Assembly: GCF_001632365.1 (NCBI RefSeq)
Contig: NW_024468567.1
Span: 109,257 to 173,256, forward strand
Direction: 5' to 3'
DNA: 64,000 nucleotides
Source of the DNA: Laetiporus sulphureus 93-53
Taxonomy: Eukaryota; Basidiomycota; Agaricomycetes; Polyporales; Laetiporaceae
The translations under genes and the position numbers were made by a program. Positions 33,785 through 45,673 of the stretch are shown in pieces (the stretch's first letter is position 1; each line of letters starts with the position of its first letter). A model generated the notes under the pieces. It saw nothing but the letters and a program-made list of their open reading frames with translations. It made no database searches and had not been told where the DNA came from.

Positions 33785-34690
33785 TCAGATGGGGGCTTGC
33801 GGAAATCACAGGTGTTGGAGATTGCCGAAAAGGCCATCTATCAAACAGAACAGCCGTATCAGAAAGGATACATCTGGTTCATCATTCGCGCGTGAGTACA
33901 TTTGGGAATCCCTCGCTTCTAGTCGCAGAGAGAAACCAAGGAAGAAGTTGTAAGAGCAGTGCGATAGCAATCCATCAGCTCGCCGTGGCATCCCAAACCA
34001 CCAGAACAGCGGTGCTGTAAGATTGTGCTCTTGATGAGCGTGCCGCTTCCCGTATAACGCAGATTTCCGGCGAGCAGGCAACTCATGCTCGACTTACGTA
34101 TGCCAGGCCTGTCCGATAACACGATCGCTCTTCACCTGTACTTAGGGTGAAGGACGCCGTCACTGTCGAACTTGCAGACCTTCCGCCATGGACCTAAAGG
34201 ATGGTCCCGTCCTGGAGCCTCCTAACCCGCCGCTCCAATCTCGCTCGACATCTACGGCACGATCGCATCCAAGCAGGAGAACCCACTGTTGCGGGCTCTG
34301 ACCACCGCGCATCGCTTGGCATCAACTACCTGCCGTCCAAGTTGTGCTTCCGCGGTCAAACGAGGCGGTCAAACGTGAGGAATCCCGCTGCCGCCGAGAT
34401 GTCGCGACGAGTTGCCTCCTCGTTCCAAAGCCAAGCGCAAGCCGTCAGCCGCGCGCCTCAGGCCTCAGGCCTCAAGCTCAAGACTCGACGACCCGGCCAT
34501 CTCCTCTCCTTTCGCGAGAAACAGCAGCGGCGGACCTTGCTCTCATTGCTAGGCTACTGCAAATCTCAGATTGATCGTGCTCGGCATTATGCGGTCGCAG
34601 TGGTGGCCAACTTGTTCCGACTGGCTCTTGCTTTGCGTTCGACCTTGGAAAATTCGTGCTTGGAGATCTGAAGCTCGAATATTGGCTCGC
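33785..34690 (+). pseudogene. decayed gene of unknown family
   Basis: Scattered plus-strand pieces look coding: LEIAEKAIYQTEQPYQKGYI plus WFIIRA before a GTGAGT donor (about 33813-33893), KDAVTVELADLPPWT (about 34151-34195) ending in TAA, LDIYGTIASKQENPLLRALT (about 34247-34306) and ETAAADLALIARLLQISD near 34520-34574. They need frame changes to join. A longest frame of 156 codons at 34201-34671 is in another frame and is probably incidental. I cannot name the family. Confidence 0.4.
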
Positions 34691-34754
34691 TCTTCTTGCA
34701 AAGTGATGTAGCAGCTATCTATGGTCGTTTACGACGGAATTATGTGCTTTTGCG

Positions 34755-35625
34755 AAAAGATCGGTCTCATGACAACGCAGTTAGCCCTTTCCTTAACATC
34801 CTCACCACTGATTCTACGTTCGGAAGTCGATTTTACTTCTGGGACAGGCTGGCCATGAGCACTCACTTCCCGCTAGTTCTAATTGAGTCAAACTGTATTG
34901 TTGCTCGGGGCCTCGCTTGATCTCAGCAGTATCGTCTTACCTTCCACCTTCTCGCGTTGCATGACCTTATCAACATTCATGAGCTCGCCGTACTAATTGC
35001 CACTACTTCCATTGGAGAGCTTCATGGTGGGAACGCAGTTATAGGAAGTTCCTCGAGTGCTAAGCGAATGATTCTAGCGCAAAGATGCAAGGCTCCATCC
35101 AGAGCATCGGCAGTAATCGTGGTCGAAACAATTAGCGCACAGATCAGCAACCATCCAACGTCCGTGGGTGTAGTGCAACTAACAAAGCACCATTGATCAC
35201 CCCATCACCCTTTTTCTGTACCCACCGCCCGAACCGCATCTCCTTCCCCACCCCGGCCACTAACACCACAGGAGCAGAGGCATCGCGCTTCTTGCCGTTC
35301 ACTGCGGCAGCATCTGTGGACGCCTGTGGGCGTGACCACTCCGCGTGTTCGAAAAACTCTTTCGGAGGCGTGATAAACTGCAACGAGTTCACAACGCCAA
35401 GTGCAGCAATGCTTCCAATGAGAGAGAACGACTTGAGCTTAAATTCGAGCTTCCATAGGCGAATGTCGCCGTCCCAAGAACCTGTAGTGCGTCGTTCAGC
35501 ATACATAATAGAACGACACGAACGGTAGACATACCAGAAGCGAAAGTGTCAGAATACCGCAAGCAACCGATGGCAGTCACCCAACGCGGTTTTCGCACGA
35601 TGTCGACATCTTCGGTGTCCACCTG
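34755..35625. repeat. duplicated segment, intact RRP9 3' region
   Basis: The source-like partner of 29305-30125, including about 390 bases downstream of the RRP9 stop and the last exons. Similarity begins at about GATCGGTCTCATGA. Confidence 0.85.
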
Positions 35626-37200
35626 CGACTCGTCTATCCCATGAGCAAGCCCCTGCGTGAACACCGGCTTTTTCTTTTGTGTTGTCCATAAGCTGATGGA
35701 CCTGTTCGCGAGGTCGTAGTCAGCCGCAGTGTGCACAGCAGAGAAATCTGCACAACGTACCCGCTGTCCCCTCCACTCACAAAGATACTCTCATCAATCA
35801 TCGCCACGCATTCGATGCTTCCCTCGACGAATTTTGTCTCCGACCTGCCCTCTCCCTTTCGCTTCTTCCTTGGCTTCGCCCCGTCTTCCTCTCCGTCCTC
35901 CTCCTCCAGTCCCTCCAGGTCGTCAAACCACCGACTGCGACCGCCACCTCTGAACACGAGCTGCGTCTCCTCTGGGATCTTCCAATATCTCACCGTCTTG
36001 TCTCGTCCGCCTGCACTCACAGCCGTCTCGCCTCGCAATGCGTCGAGAGAAAGCACCGGCGCCTGGTGACCGAAGAGCGTCTCGACGTACCCCATAGAAG
36101 AGAGGTCGAAGAGCTTCAGCGTACGGTCAAAAGATCCCGAGTAGAGTTGTGTCGAGGTGGAAGCCGTTGATGGTGCTTTTCGGAACGCTAGAGCCTTTGA
36201 GTAGATGAATGATCAACTTGAAGGTACATATAACGTCAGAAGTGGAACATACGGATATATGATCTCGATGTCCGCTGAAACCTTTCACCCACTCGTTCTT
36301 CTCGACGTCCCACACACCCACGCGTCTATCCTTTCCTCCACTTGCGAGGTACTTCCCGTCCACGCTCAACGCAATAGTCCACACTTCGTCTGTATGCCCA
36401 TTCACGTCAAACACCGCCTTTCCCTTCCCCTTATCTTTAGCTGGCTTGATTTTGTGGAAAACATGTGACTTCCGGCCCGTATATAGATCCCATTTGATGA
36501 TGGATCCGTCCTTTCCTGAGGTGAAAAGCCACCGCCCGTCCGTGGACGCGACTGCTGCAGTCGCGGAGAAATGGTGTCCACGGGTGCGAAGTAACGGAGG
36601 GTTGGCGAGGTCGTACTAAGGAATACGGATTCAGAGTCTGGATGTAATGCTTGGATGGAACGGGACGTACGCTGTCTGCAACAAACAGATGGATCTTCCC
36701 AGAGTGCTCTAGGACGTCCTGCTTTAATCGTGAGGAAATGAGTTCTCTATCAATTTCTGCGGCATCAAATTCCCCATCCGCTGTACAGAATCAACAATTT
36801 AGAATTTTATGTAGATACTCGCGCAGTGAAAGCATCACATACCTAGACCCAATCCCTGCTTCACTCCATCAAGGTACATCTTCGCCAGTCGTAACCTCTT
36901 CTCTGCCGGAGTCTCATCCTCGTCCTCATCCCCACTTTCGTACGCAGCAGCATTAACATCCGGCGCCCTCAGGTCCATCTCGTCGATTCCTCCACCATCG
37001 TCCTCATCCTGTGTCTCGTCAGACAGCTCCTCATCCCGCTTCTTCTTCTGGCCTAGCGCAGCGCCGGCCCTCTGCTTGCCCTTCCCCACAACTTTTCCAT
37101 TGACTGGCCGGCTCTTTTTGGAGGCTGACGAGCCGCGTTCTTGAGGAACAGACCGCTTGCGTTTCCGAGATTTTGGTGCGGAGAAGAAAGGGTCTGGCAT
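35144..37200 (-). CDS. rrp9: RRP9 / U3-55K, WD40 protein of the U3 snoRNP, 589 aa
   Basis: U3 snoRNP component needed for early 18S rRNA processing in the nucleolus. Six exons: 37200-36843, 36780-36671, 36615-36253, 36194-35761, 35701-35535 and 35481-35144; 589 residues. The N-terminus is basic (PKSRKRKRSVPQ, nuclear/nucleolar signal), then acidic, then a helical EKRLRLAKMYLDGVK segment typical of U3-55K. WD repeats follow: GRWLFTSGKDGSIIKWDL, GHTDEVWTIALSVDGKYLAS, GGKDRRVGVWDVEKNEW, YSGSFDRTLKLFDLS, AGGRDKTVRYWKIPEE, FVSGGDSGSISLWTTQKKKP and GSWDGDIRLWKL. An acidic/basic insert (EEEDGEEDGAKPRKKRKGEG) sits between repeats 5 and 6. The last exon is duplicated as a pseudogene at 29.7-30.1 kb. 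Confidence 0.93.
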
Positions 37201-39931
37201 ATCGGAGCCGCGGTGTTAAATGAGATTGCCCTTTATTATCGCAAACCAGCAAAGACCAGGCCGTGTAAAGAGCGATAATGCTGAATCACAGAGGCCAATT
37301 GAGAGAAACAGACGTAACAGCCAGTCTGCTGAAGTGTGCAGCTGAGAATTTCTTGGGCGTTCGTGTAACTTTTTGCTACGGATTCACACGTGATCGAGAT
37401 CACCGGGCGTCTGTTCAGCGTATCATATGTCACTGCCAGTGGCTCTCACAATATCCTGCCCTTACGATTCCGGTCTGTGGTAAGTGAAGATTTTAACATG
37501 CTATGTACACCGTGTGGATCAGTCATGTCTCTAACCCCAGCGGAGGTCGTGATGTGAGAGAACTTGCCTTGTAAATTCCTTGGAATTCAGACTCGGTTGT
37601 TGTGTGCGCTCAGCTATCCATACCGTATCCTAGCAGCAAGACGGACACTGAACAAAATGTGAAGTGCTGACTATTTACATGCGGGATTTGAGCGCCGCTT
37701 TTGAAAGGATGGGCTAGCTTGGACGGCCTCTAGCACCATGGACTGTTGCTCCAGATCTAGAGTCACTGTCGCAGCTGCAAGCATCTCGGAACGGAACCGC
37801 ATGTATAGGTTATTCAAAGCAGGTGGGTTGTCCATTCTGTTATGACAGCTAAGATGCCGATAACTCAACAGGTGCTCATCCAGTGTTGTTTCTCAGACCA
37901 AATGCTCGGTAATTCTATGCAGAACATACATGAACTTCGTACGGTGATGCTTATCACATGGATGCATGTTAGTTTCCCCTTTGTGCGCCTTGCAGCGCGA
38001 GGGTACTTATCCCGGGACCACGTAAGGGTCCGTGCCGTGTCCCGGGTACAGACTGCAGAGGCATCACAAAACTTGGAATTCACAGATCAAACGGAAAGAA
38101 AGTAAAATGAAAATAAGAACAGAAAGGCCGTGGGCGACCAACGGTCGTCGCTGGCAGTGGCAAGAGCACACCGGGGGCGACGTTCGCCACCAGTGCGCGG
38201 CTGTGGGGGGCTACCCACCGGTGACGAGGAGCGGGCACGGAGACCGCCAAGACCACGGAAAACCGACGGTCGCAGACTGTAAGGGCGACATTGTCAGCAA
38301 CGATGAGCGACAAGGGAAGGGTCACTCACAAGTAGCCAGAGTTCAAACACGAAGCAAGGTCAAAGGCTCGGAGGTAAGCGATGGTGGAGGGCGGGGAGAG
38401 ATACTTACGGAGGTCGGGCAAGAGAGGATAGGTTTATACCCTCCCGTGCGTAGGCTGGCATCGACCGTTGAACATGTCAGTCACGCTACGCCTCCGTTAT
38501 ATTGTAGCTGCCCAATCCGGACGACCACAATTGCTCATTTTGGGGTGTTGCAGCATGCGAAGCTTGTGGGGTGGCCACAGCCGCATCACGGCTCTTTCCT
38601 CGCCGTGCATTTGGTCTAGGGCGACTCTGCTTTATCGACGACTCACTCAATAAAATCGAGGAATCATATTAGCGGAAAATGGCATGAAGAAGTCTCTCCC
38701 TCTCTCTCCCGGGCGTTGCTGAGAGTTATTGAAGAAGTATGTTTGTTAGGTTTATTACACAACAGTGCCACATACGATGCGCGTTGATTTCTCCTCCGTA
38801 CACCAAAGCGCAGAAGGGACTTATCCCGAGGTCCGCGTCTTCCACCCCGGTACAAGGCCGCAGAGGTATCGCAGGCCTGTCAGCCTACATGAGCAACGAG
38901 GCACATGACGGACGAGATAAACGGAAATAGAGAGATAGAAGAAGCGAGATGGAAGGACAATACAGTTCAACAATGAAACAGAGAAGGGATCGAACCGTAC
39001 AAAAACGACGAGAAGATACAGGATGAGGAAGGGACGAAATTACAGGTGCGGAGATGAATGATGCATATGGAGGGCGGAACATGTTAAATGCAACATGTTA
39101 AATACAAGCAATAGTGAGGACAAGAACAATGAAATGCTGAACCGAGTGAACCGTACATGGGCGAAGAACATATATTTTAAGGATGGAAGATGGAACCACA
39201 GAAGCGGAGGTGGTTGGTACGTGGGATTCGGGAAGGCCAAGGACGCGACGAGAGAGATGAACCTACTTAATGAGTGAGAGAACGAAGACGATATTAGGAT
39301 ATGAGACGAAAAGGGCAAGAGACTACATAGAGGACGAACCGGGCGACAGCAGGGGCGAACTTTCTACCTCGACGAGTAAGTCTGGCGTTGGGATTCTGAC
39401 CGCGTCAGCCCGCAAATTGGAACTTGGCACTTCCAAGTAGAATCGGATCAGTTGCCACTGAAGACGGTAGCTCGTAGCAGGAGCGGCTGACCCTACAATT
39501 TCGAGAATACACCGTCGTTGGAGGATGGCGCGGAGTTTTGAGTATGTTGTACGTCGAGACTGCCTCATGCTTGCTTGAATGCGACCCCGCCACAGGCCGC
39601 GATTAATTTCTTAAGAATGCAAGAGACGTCTCTGCCGAATGAAAGCATGTCTACGTACGACCATAAATCAAGCTTATTTGTGCATACCAGCACATCTCAT
39701 ACGGTGCCTCTGTACGCATACCGCCCACATTGAGACTGTTCCCAGCAGAAGCAGGGTAACAGACCCTCTCATTGCTGTGCCAGAGAATACCAATCCTCGC
39801 ATAAAGTCCCATTCAGCGGTTTGGTGAGAGATAGAGTACAATTGGCCGACTTCACAGACTTCCCTTTCATTTCAACATCGGCGTCGAAAACAAGTCATTC
39901 CCTCACATTCTCCTTCCACCCACCGCAACGA
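37201..39931. other. long intergenic region with a duplicated GC-rich motif
   Basis: No exon recognised. A motif of 60-75 bp occurs twice: near 38000-38075 (ACTTATCCCGGGACCACG ... GGGTACAGACTGCAGAGGCA) and near 38818-38880 (ACTTATCCCGAGGTCCGCG ... CGGTACAAGGCCGCAGAGGT), followed each time by A/G-rich DNA. From about 38900 to 39350 the plus strand is strongly purine-rich. The 196-codon frame at 38032-38619 has no family features. Confidence 0.45.
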
Positions 39932-40686
39932 CTACTGCTGGTTCTCCAGGAACCCAATCCCAACCATCCGCACCTTGCTCACAAACGCCTCATACCACCT
40001 TGCAATCACCGCTAGCGGTATCGGCGTCTCAGGCGTCATCAGTCCGCCCCCAGCAAACCCAGATACATAGTTGAACAGATGCTTGACTATCCGTTCCGCT
40101 AGCAGCGTCGTATCCGCCTGCGTGATCGCGGGACGCGTAATGGCAGACGGGATGGTGGCCACCTCGGCCTCGATCGTGGACAGCGGCTCGATGGCGATGC
40201 CGAGGTACGCGGGAGTCGTGTCGACGTCAGTGACCATGGCTGTCGTGGGCGTGGACGTCCCCGAGGCATCTCCGAAGAGCGTCGGCCGCGAGGACTGCGA
40301 GGAGAAGGTACCGCGGAGGCGGAAGATGGCGGAGGGTTTGTCATTTGAGAGCCTGCAGTGCTCAGGTGAGTGTGGCGTGTGTAGAGCAGGGGAAGACGCA
40401 CATTCCGAGTAACTGAAATCCCTTGCCGGGCCAGTGGAGGTGAACAGTTGCGCCGTATCCATCAGGAAATGGCACTGCGTAGCGCGTCGGGAACGTCAGA
40501 CGTGTCTGGACAGACGACCATGCCGACAGGGGCTCAGAGGGGGAAGAGACGCGCACCGCTGCCTAAGAGGAATACACATATGTGATTGATGGTGCTCGGT
40601 GCGGGAAGCTCGAAAATAGCATGGGTATCGTCGATTTGTTGGAGATTTGTCTGCAGCGGACGACCCGCGACACAGCACCCAAACAT
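39932..40686 (-). CDS. Hikeshi / OPI10 family Hsp70 nuclear import carrier, 207 aa
   Basis: Carrier that moves Hsp70 into the nucleus during heat stress in animals; the fungal homologue is OPI10. Exons 40686-40557, 40474-40402 and 40352-39932 give 207 residues, the family length. Motifs: MFGCCVAGRPLQTNLQQID at the start, STINHICVFLLGSVPFPDGY, ATVHLHWPGKGFQLLGMLSN, DKPSAIFRLRG, then LGIAIEPLSTIEAEVA. The C-terminus has PIPLAVIARWYEAFVSKVRM, matching the conserved Trp-Tyr-Glu-x-Phe helix. The gene is divergent from alanine aminotransferase across 658 bp. Confidence 0.93.
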
Positions 40687-41344
40687 TGCGACAGATTGAG
40701 TTGACGAGAGATAAACGTCAGAATCAGGTAACGATCAGAGGCTTGCTAGCTGGCAGTATACAAGTACAGTAGTTCGCAGGACGAGTAAATTGGGGGCGTT
40801 GAATAGCAAAGAACACGTTGGAGCAGCAAGGAGAAGGCTGGAGTAGTAGCTGGAATAGGCGAGGTTCGAGGAGGTTCTCGTGCGTTGTTCCTAGTGCCAT
40901 TACAACAAAGGCTGGCCGCAGAGTCCACGCTCGTCTATCCGCATGACTATCGAAACGGCCAACTCGTCTTGGATTATCTGCGCAATGCTCGCGCTCGACT
41001 TTCGACATGCCTACGTAGGCTCCGGGGAATTTGAAAGACGATGACAGGGGACCGCGCTCAGGGGACCAGAACACATGTATGATGGGAAGATGCGAAAAAC
41101 ACTCGCCGGCCTGCGGCATTATTGTCGGTTTCTCCGTCTCCTTCGATGCGCTCGATGGGCCACTCGCTGTTGTATCGCTGCTCCTCGCATGGACTGGCTG
41201 CCGATATTCCCGGAGGGGATCATCGACGAGATCCACGCAGGGGGAGGCGGGTATATACCCCCGCGCCTAACTGCCAGTTGTTGACTCGGCTCTCGGTCTG
41301 CAAAAGTCAGAAGACTGCTCAGGGATCCTCAAAAGCCGCGTCTG
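40687..41344. promoter_or_regulatory. divergent promoter between Hikeshi and alanine aminotransferase
   Basis: The two start codons face away from each other across 658 bp, so this stretch must hold both promoters. A minus-strand frame of 170 codons here has no family features. I could not assign a specific transcription-factor site. Confidence 0.5.
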
Positions 41345-43339
41345 ATGCTTAGGCTTGCCCGCACGCCTCTCCATCTTTCCTTTGCCCCTCACAGCTCGCG
41401 CAGCATATATCCAGCGCTCTCTCAGCGAAATTCTCATCGTTCCGCACGCAAAATGCGCACATTGACACCTGCCGACCTCAATCCCGCCATCCTTAATGTG
41501 CAATACGCTGTACGCGGCGAGCTTGCCATCAAGGCGGATGAGCTGCACGACAAGCTCAAGTCCGAAGATTACAAGGATACGCTTCCCTTCACGAAGGTCA
41601 TCTCCAGCAACATTGGCAACCCTCAGCAGAAGGGACTCGACCAGCCGCCCATTACTTTCACTAGACAAGTGAGTGTGTCGGCTCATATGTCCTTTGAATG
41701 CTCGTGAGGTGGCACGTACGTCACCATGTGCGGCGTCAAGCTACCCATGTTCCATTTTCTTACCTCAGGAGCCTTGCTGTGGAACGGCGTGAGGCACATA
41801 TAGAAAGCCCCGTTACTTGAAGAAACGTGCCGTGGGAAGGCTACTTGTCCGATGAGGGGCAATCAATGCCTTACTGTCGTCGGGGTTCTGTCGGGCAATT
41901 TTGCGTTATTTTTCCCCGGCACTTCTTCAGCAGTTTCAGCAGTAGTCCACTTACCGCGCAAGGCTGTCCGTTAATGCTGACTCCCACACCTCACAGTGGT
42001 CGCATATAGTCACGATATATTGATCATCGACAATGCTGACATTCACCGTCTAGGTTGCGGCGTTAATGGAGTACCCGCCGCTGGTCGAGATCGTCAAGGA
42101 CAAGTGGCCCGCAGACGTGATCGCGCGCGCACAGGAACTGCAGGAGGAGATCGGTTCCGTCGGCGCATACTCACACAGCAAGGGCATTCCGCTCATCCGC
42201 AAACACGTCGCGCAGTTCATCACTGGTGCGTCTTTTTATAGCTCTTTTCTCATGCGCCCGCAAACAATATTTCGACAGAGCGCGACGGCTACCCCAGTGA
42301 CCCGGAAGACATTTTCCTCACCGCCGGCGCATCTGCAGGCGTATCGCTTCTGCTCAACGTGCTCATCACCCCACACAAAACCGGCATCCTCATCCCAATC
42401 CCGCAGTACCCGCTCTATACCGCGACGCTCGCGCAGTACAACGGGACCCCGCTCCCGTACCACCTCTCCGAGCCAGACGGATGGAAGACGTCACTCGACG
42501 AGATAAGAGCCGCGCTCGCGCGCTCCGAGGACGCTAAATCTGACGTAACGCCCCGCGCACTCGTCGTCATCAACCCGGGGAACCCGACCGGCGCGCTACT
42601 CGACGTGCCAACGATGGAGGCGCTCGTGCGGCTGTGCGAGGAACACTCGCTCGTGCTGCTCGCGGACGAGGTCTACCAGGAGAACCTGCACCGCCGGGAC
42701 GCCCACCCGTTCCACTCATTCAAGCAGGTCGTTCGCCGCCTCGGATCGCCCATCGCGCTCGTCTCGTTCCACTCCATTTCCAAGGGCGTGTTCGGCGAGT
42801 GCGGCCGGCGCGGGGGCTACTTCGAATGCTGCAACATTCCTGCGGATATCCGCGCGCTGCTGTACAAAATGGTCAGCGTCGGCCTATGCCCGCCGCTCTC
42901 CGGCCAGATCGGCGTTGACTGCCTCGTGCGCCCGCCCAAACCCGGCGACGCGTCCTACCCGCTGTGGAAGCAGGAGACAGACTCGATTCACGCCGTGCTC
43001 GCGAGCCGCACGCAGCTCATGTCCGACCGCCTCAACGCGCTCCCCGGCGTGTCATGCGTGAACTCTCCCGGAGCACTCTACCTATACCCCAAGCTCGAGC
43101 TCCCGCAAAAAGCGATCGATGCGGCACATAAGGTGGGCAAGGAGGCGGACACGCTGTATGCGCTCGAGTTGCTCGAGGAGACGGGCATTTGCGTTGTTCC
43201 TGGATCAGGATTCGGTCAAAAGGACGGCGAACACCACTACCGTTTGACATGCCTGTGCCCCGGCGTGGAGGAGTACGTGGATATGCTGGAAAAGTTCCAC
43301 AAGCAGTTCCTGCAGAAGTACGCCGCGACGATTGCATGA
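41345..43339 (+). CDS. alt1: alanine aminotransferase, 518 aa, possible dual targeting
   Basis: PLP enzyme interconverting alanine plus 2-oxoglutarate with pyruvate plus glutamate. Exons 41345-41668, 42054-42225 and 42279-43339; 518 residues. Motifs: SNIGNPQQKGLDQPPITFTR, then AYSHSKGIPLIRKHVA, SDPEDIFLTAGASAGV, VINPGNPTGALLD, LLADEVYQENL, and SFHSISKGVFGECGRRGGY with the Schiff-base lysine at about residue 334. The N-terminus MLRLARTPLHLSFAPHSSR is Arg/Ser-rich without acids for about 36 residues, like a mitochondrial presequence. It is followed by an in-frame ATG (MRTLTPADL) that would give a cytosolic form. The first intron is 385 nt, several times the local norm. Confidence 0.95.
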
Positions 43340-43722
43340 GTGTAGGCATGCACGGCTGTTCACGTCAGTAGGCACTCTTGGTTATACCAGGTCGAACTCA
43401 ATCACTAGCATTTTATATCTAATTTACTTCGTTGAATTCATTCGTGTTCAGACATCTGCAGCATGACGTACATCTTCGGTCTCGACGACTAAGCAATAGA
43501 TACTACTACCTACTAAAGGCGGGCAAGCATTCGCGGAACACAAAGGCGAAGACAAAAAGCCAATCAAAAACTGGTGTCGTCGGTAAAGAAGAAATGTAAA
43601 GTAGGAACAGACATAATCTGTATGTAGAGGCAAGTACACGAAAGAATTCATTTAAACAACAGGATGTGCAGTAAAGATACATTCTGACAAGGGTGCAAGA
43701 TCTTGTCGTTAGTAACGTAATA
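43340..43722. other. convergent 3' spacer
   Basis: Separates the 3' ends of alanine aminotransferase and the copper-fist gene. No exon seen. Confidence 0.5.
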
Positions 43723-45673
43723 TCAACCATTCATATTCGTATTCATGGGGACTCTCGAGGAGCAACATGACTCGACGTGCAAGCTCTGTGTCGCAACAGC
43801 CAGCGCCGAAACAAGCGAGGAAGAATTGGACGACAGCGAGCGACGAGAGGACTGCGAGGAGAACGACGATGCACGGCTGAGCGACGTCCGCGGTACGGTA
43901 AGCGACTGTGTGCTCCAGTTCGATTCCTGGTACGTGCTCTCCGCCACGGCCATCTCCCAAGACGCAGACTCCGGTAAGGAAGGAGGTGCACTATTGCTCT
44001 GATGCCGACTGCCACCGCCGCAACATGACGCGCGCTCGCCCGATGTAGCAAAGGTGAGCGGACCACTCGGATCCTCGTGCTCGCAGCCCGGACAACTGCA
44101 TCCATGACAGCAGCCACAGCAGTCCGCGGCACATGCACACAAGCCTGTGGGACACTTGCAGCGTCCACCGCAGCACTCTTCCGGTGCGGCCTGAACAGGA
44201 CGTGCGTCACCGAGATTGTTCCATAGCGCGTAGGTCTGCAGCATGGAGGGGTCAAAATGCATGTCGGCGTGAGACGCTGCTTGACTTTGAGCGTCTACCT
44301 GTCCAGAGCCTGGGGGCGTTACCGGCGGGAAGGGGGACAGGGGTTGAGAGGTAGGGGGCGTGACCATAGAGGACATCTGACGGAGCCATTCATCTATGTT
44401 CGACATTTGGGGAGCACTGTAGGCCGCCGACGGAGAGCCAGGTGGAAGGGATACGGGAAGCGAAAGCATGGCACAATCCAAACAACTCATGCATGTGCTA
44501 GGGTCGGTGCATGACGCAGTGGGATCAACGTTTGGACCGCGATGCTCTAGACAACCAGGACAAGCGCACGAGGGCCCGCAGCCACATAGAACGGATGATA
44601 TTGGCGGAGGATTTGGCGGAGGGAAGTCAAGCATGCTATACCAATTTTGCGCAACGGGAGGATCTGCTTCGGATTGAGAGGCACCAGGTGTCTGCGTCGA
44701 GGATGAGGAGGAGGAGTCTTGAAATTCCATAGGGACATCCGGGGTTGCACCATGTTCAGAGCCGTGGACATAGTCGTACGCACGACCATAGGGGCTGAAG
44801 AACGACTGACCATGATGAGGGTGATGGCGGTGCACAGAAATGGACGATGAATCGTGCACAGTTCCTGTGGGGGAGGGCTGGCGCTGGGAGGGAGGTCTCG
44901 GTAGAACTGGGCGATAATCGCCAGCATGGGCGTTGACGACGAGCCCTGCAGGCTGAGTAATCTGTTGCTCCTCAGCATGCGTCGACGACACTCTGCTTGC
45001 TGTGCTTCCACGGCGGTCTCGAGCGCTCTCCTTATGCCTGGGACGCTGAACACGAGTAGTCCAACAGTTGCATACGCCGCTTTCGTCGCATTTGCAAGGC
45101 GCGGGCGACGCATTGCCTATGCGACATTACGACACATGTCACATTACGGACACACTGCACTCACCGCTGTATTCAGAGTCAGACGCGTCATTAATAGCTT
45201 GCAGAGCAACCGACGCTTCCAGCGCTTCTGGCAAGCCACTGGGAAACGCGGCGCTGGCCGGAACCTTCACACTAGCTAGAGAGACAGCAAACCAGAACGC
45301 CTTGAAAGTCAGCCAGACGCTCATTTAGAGATCGGTGTATCGACAAATCACCTTTTCTTGATCCACCGTCGCTATCGTCCTTCACGGCGCACATACACTT
45401 CACATGGACCTGCTTCGTCTTGCGCAGCTCTCTGCAGTGCTCGCACTGTGTAACAGGACGACCCTTCTTCTTGATTTCATATAGAGGTCGATCGGTGTGC
45501 TTGCAGGTCGATGATCGATGACCTTTTATGCATGTTTCACTGTGGCACGTCGTCAACGACGATCCGACGCGCCCAACGCGTAGAACTCACCATGCGTACT
45601 TCTTGTCGCCAACGAAAACCTGTATGCAAGTGAGAAGGACTGACGTGACAAGTGCACAAAAGATGCGCACCAT
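43723..45673 (-). CDS. copper-fist transcription factor (Mac1/Cuf1/Ace1 type), 574 aa
   Basis: DNA-binding regulator of copper (or iron) genes in the nucleus. Exons 45673-45671 (ATG only), 45619-45591, 45539-45352, 45275-45165 and 45116-43723; 574 residues. The copper fist is complete: VGDKKYACETCIKGHRSSTC with ligands Cys11, Cys14, Cys23 and His25, then the KKKGRP minor-groove motif and TQCEHCRELRKTK, ending KCMC. A further Cys patch CKCDESGVCNCW follows. The C-terminal exon is Ser/Pro-rich with two Cys arrays, CGCGPSCACPGC and a denser one running from CCGGRCKCPTGLCACAADCC through GCCHGCSCPGC. They resemble the copper-sensing repeats of Mac1/Cuf1. If the first intron is retained, an alternative N-terminus adds about 17 hydrophobic residues before the fist. 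Confidence 0.9.

Noticed and set aside
34201..34671. 156-codon plus-strand frame
   Set aside because: Better peptide similarity within this stretch lies in other frames, so this frame is probably a by-product of a decayed gene.
38032..38619. 195-codon frame in the intergenic region
   Set aside because: Low-complexity polar composition, overlaps the repeated GC-rich motif, no recognisable domain and no neighbouring exon.
38900..39350. Purine-only strand as a possible triplex or telomere-like element
   Set aside because: Biased but not repetitive; similar bias occurs at 23.1-23.25 kb, so it is likely a general spacer property.
40724..41236. 170-codon minus-strand frame between Hikeshi and alanine aminotransferase
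   Set aside because: Fills the divergent promoter, has no family features and would leave no room for promoters.
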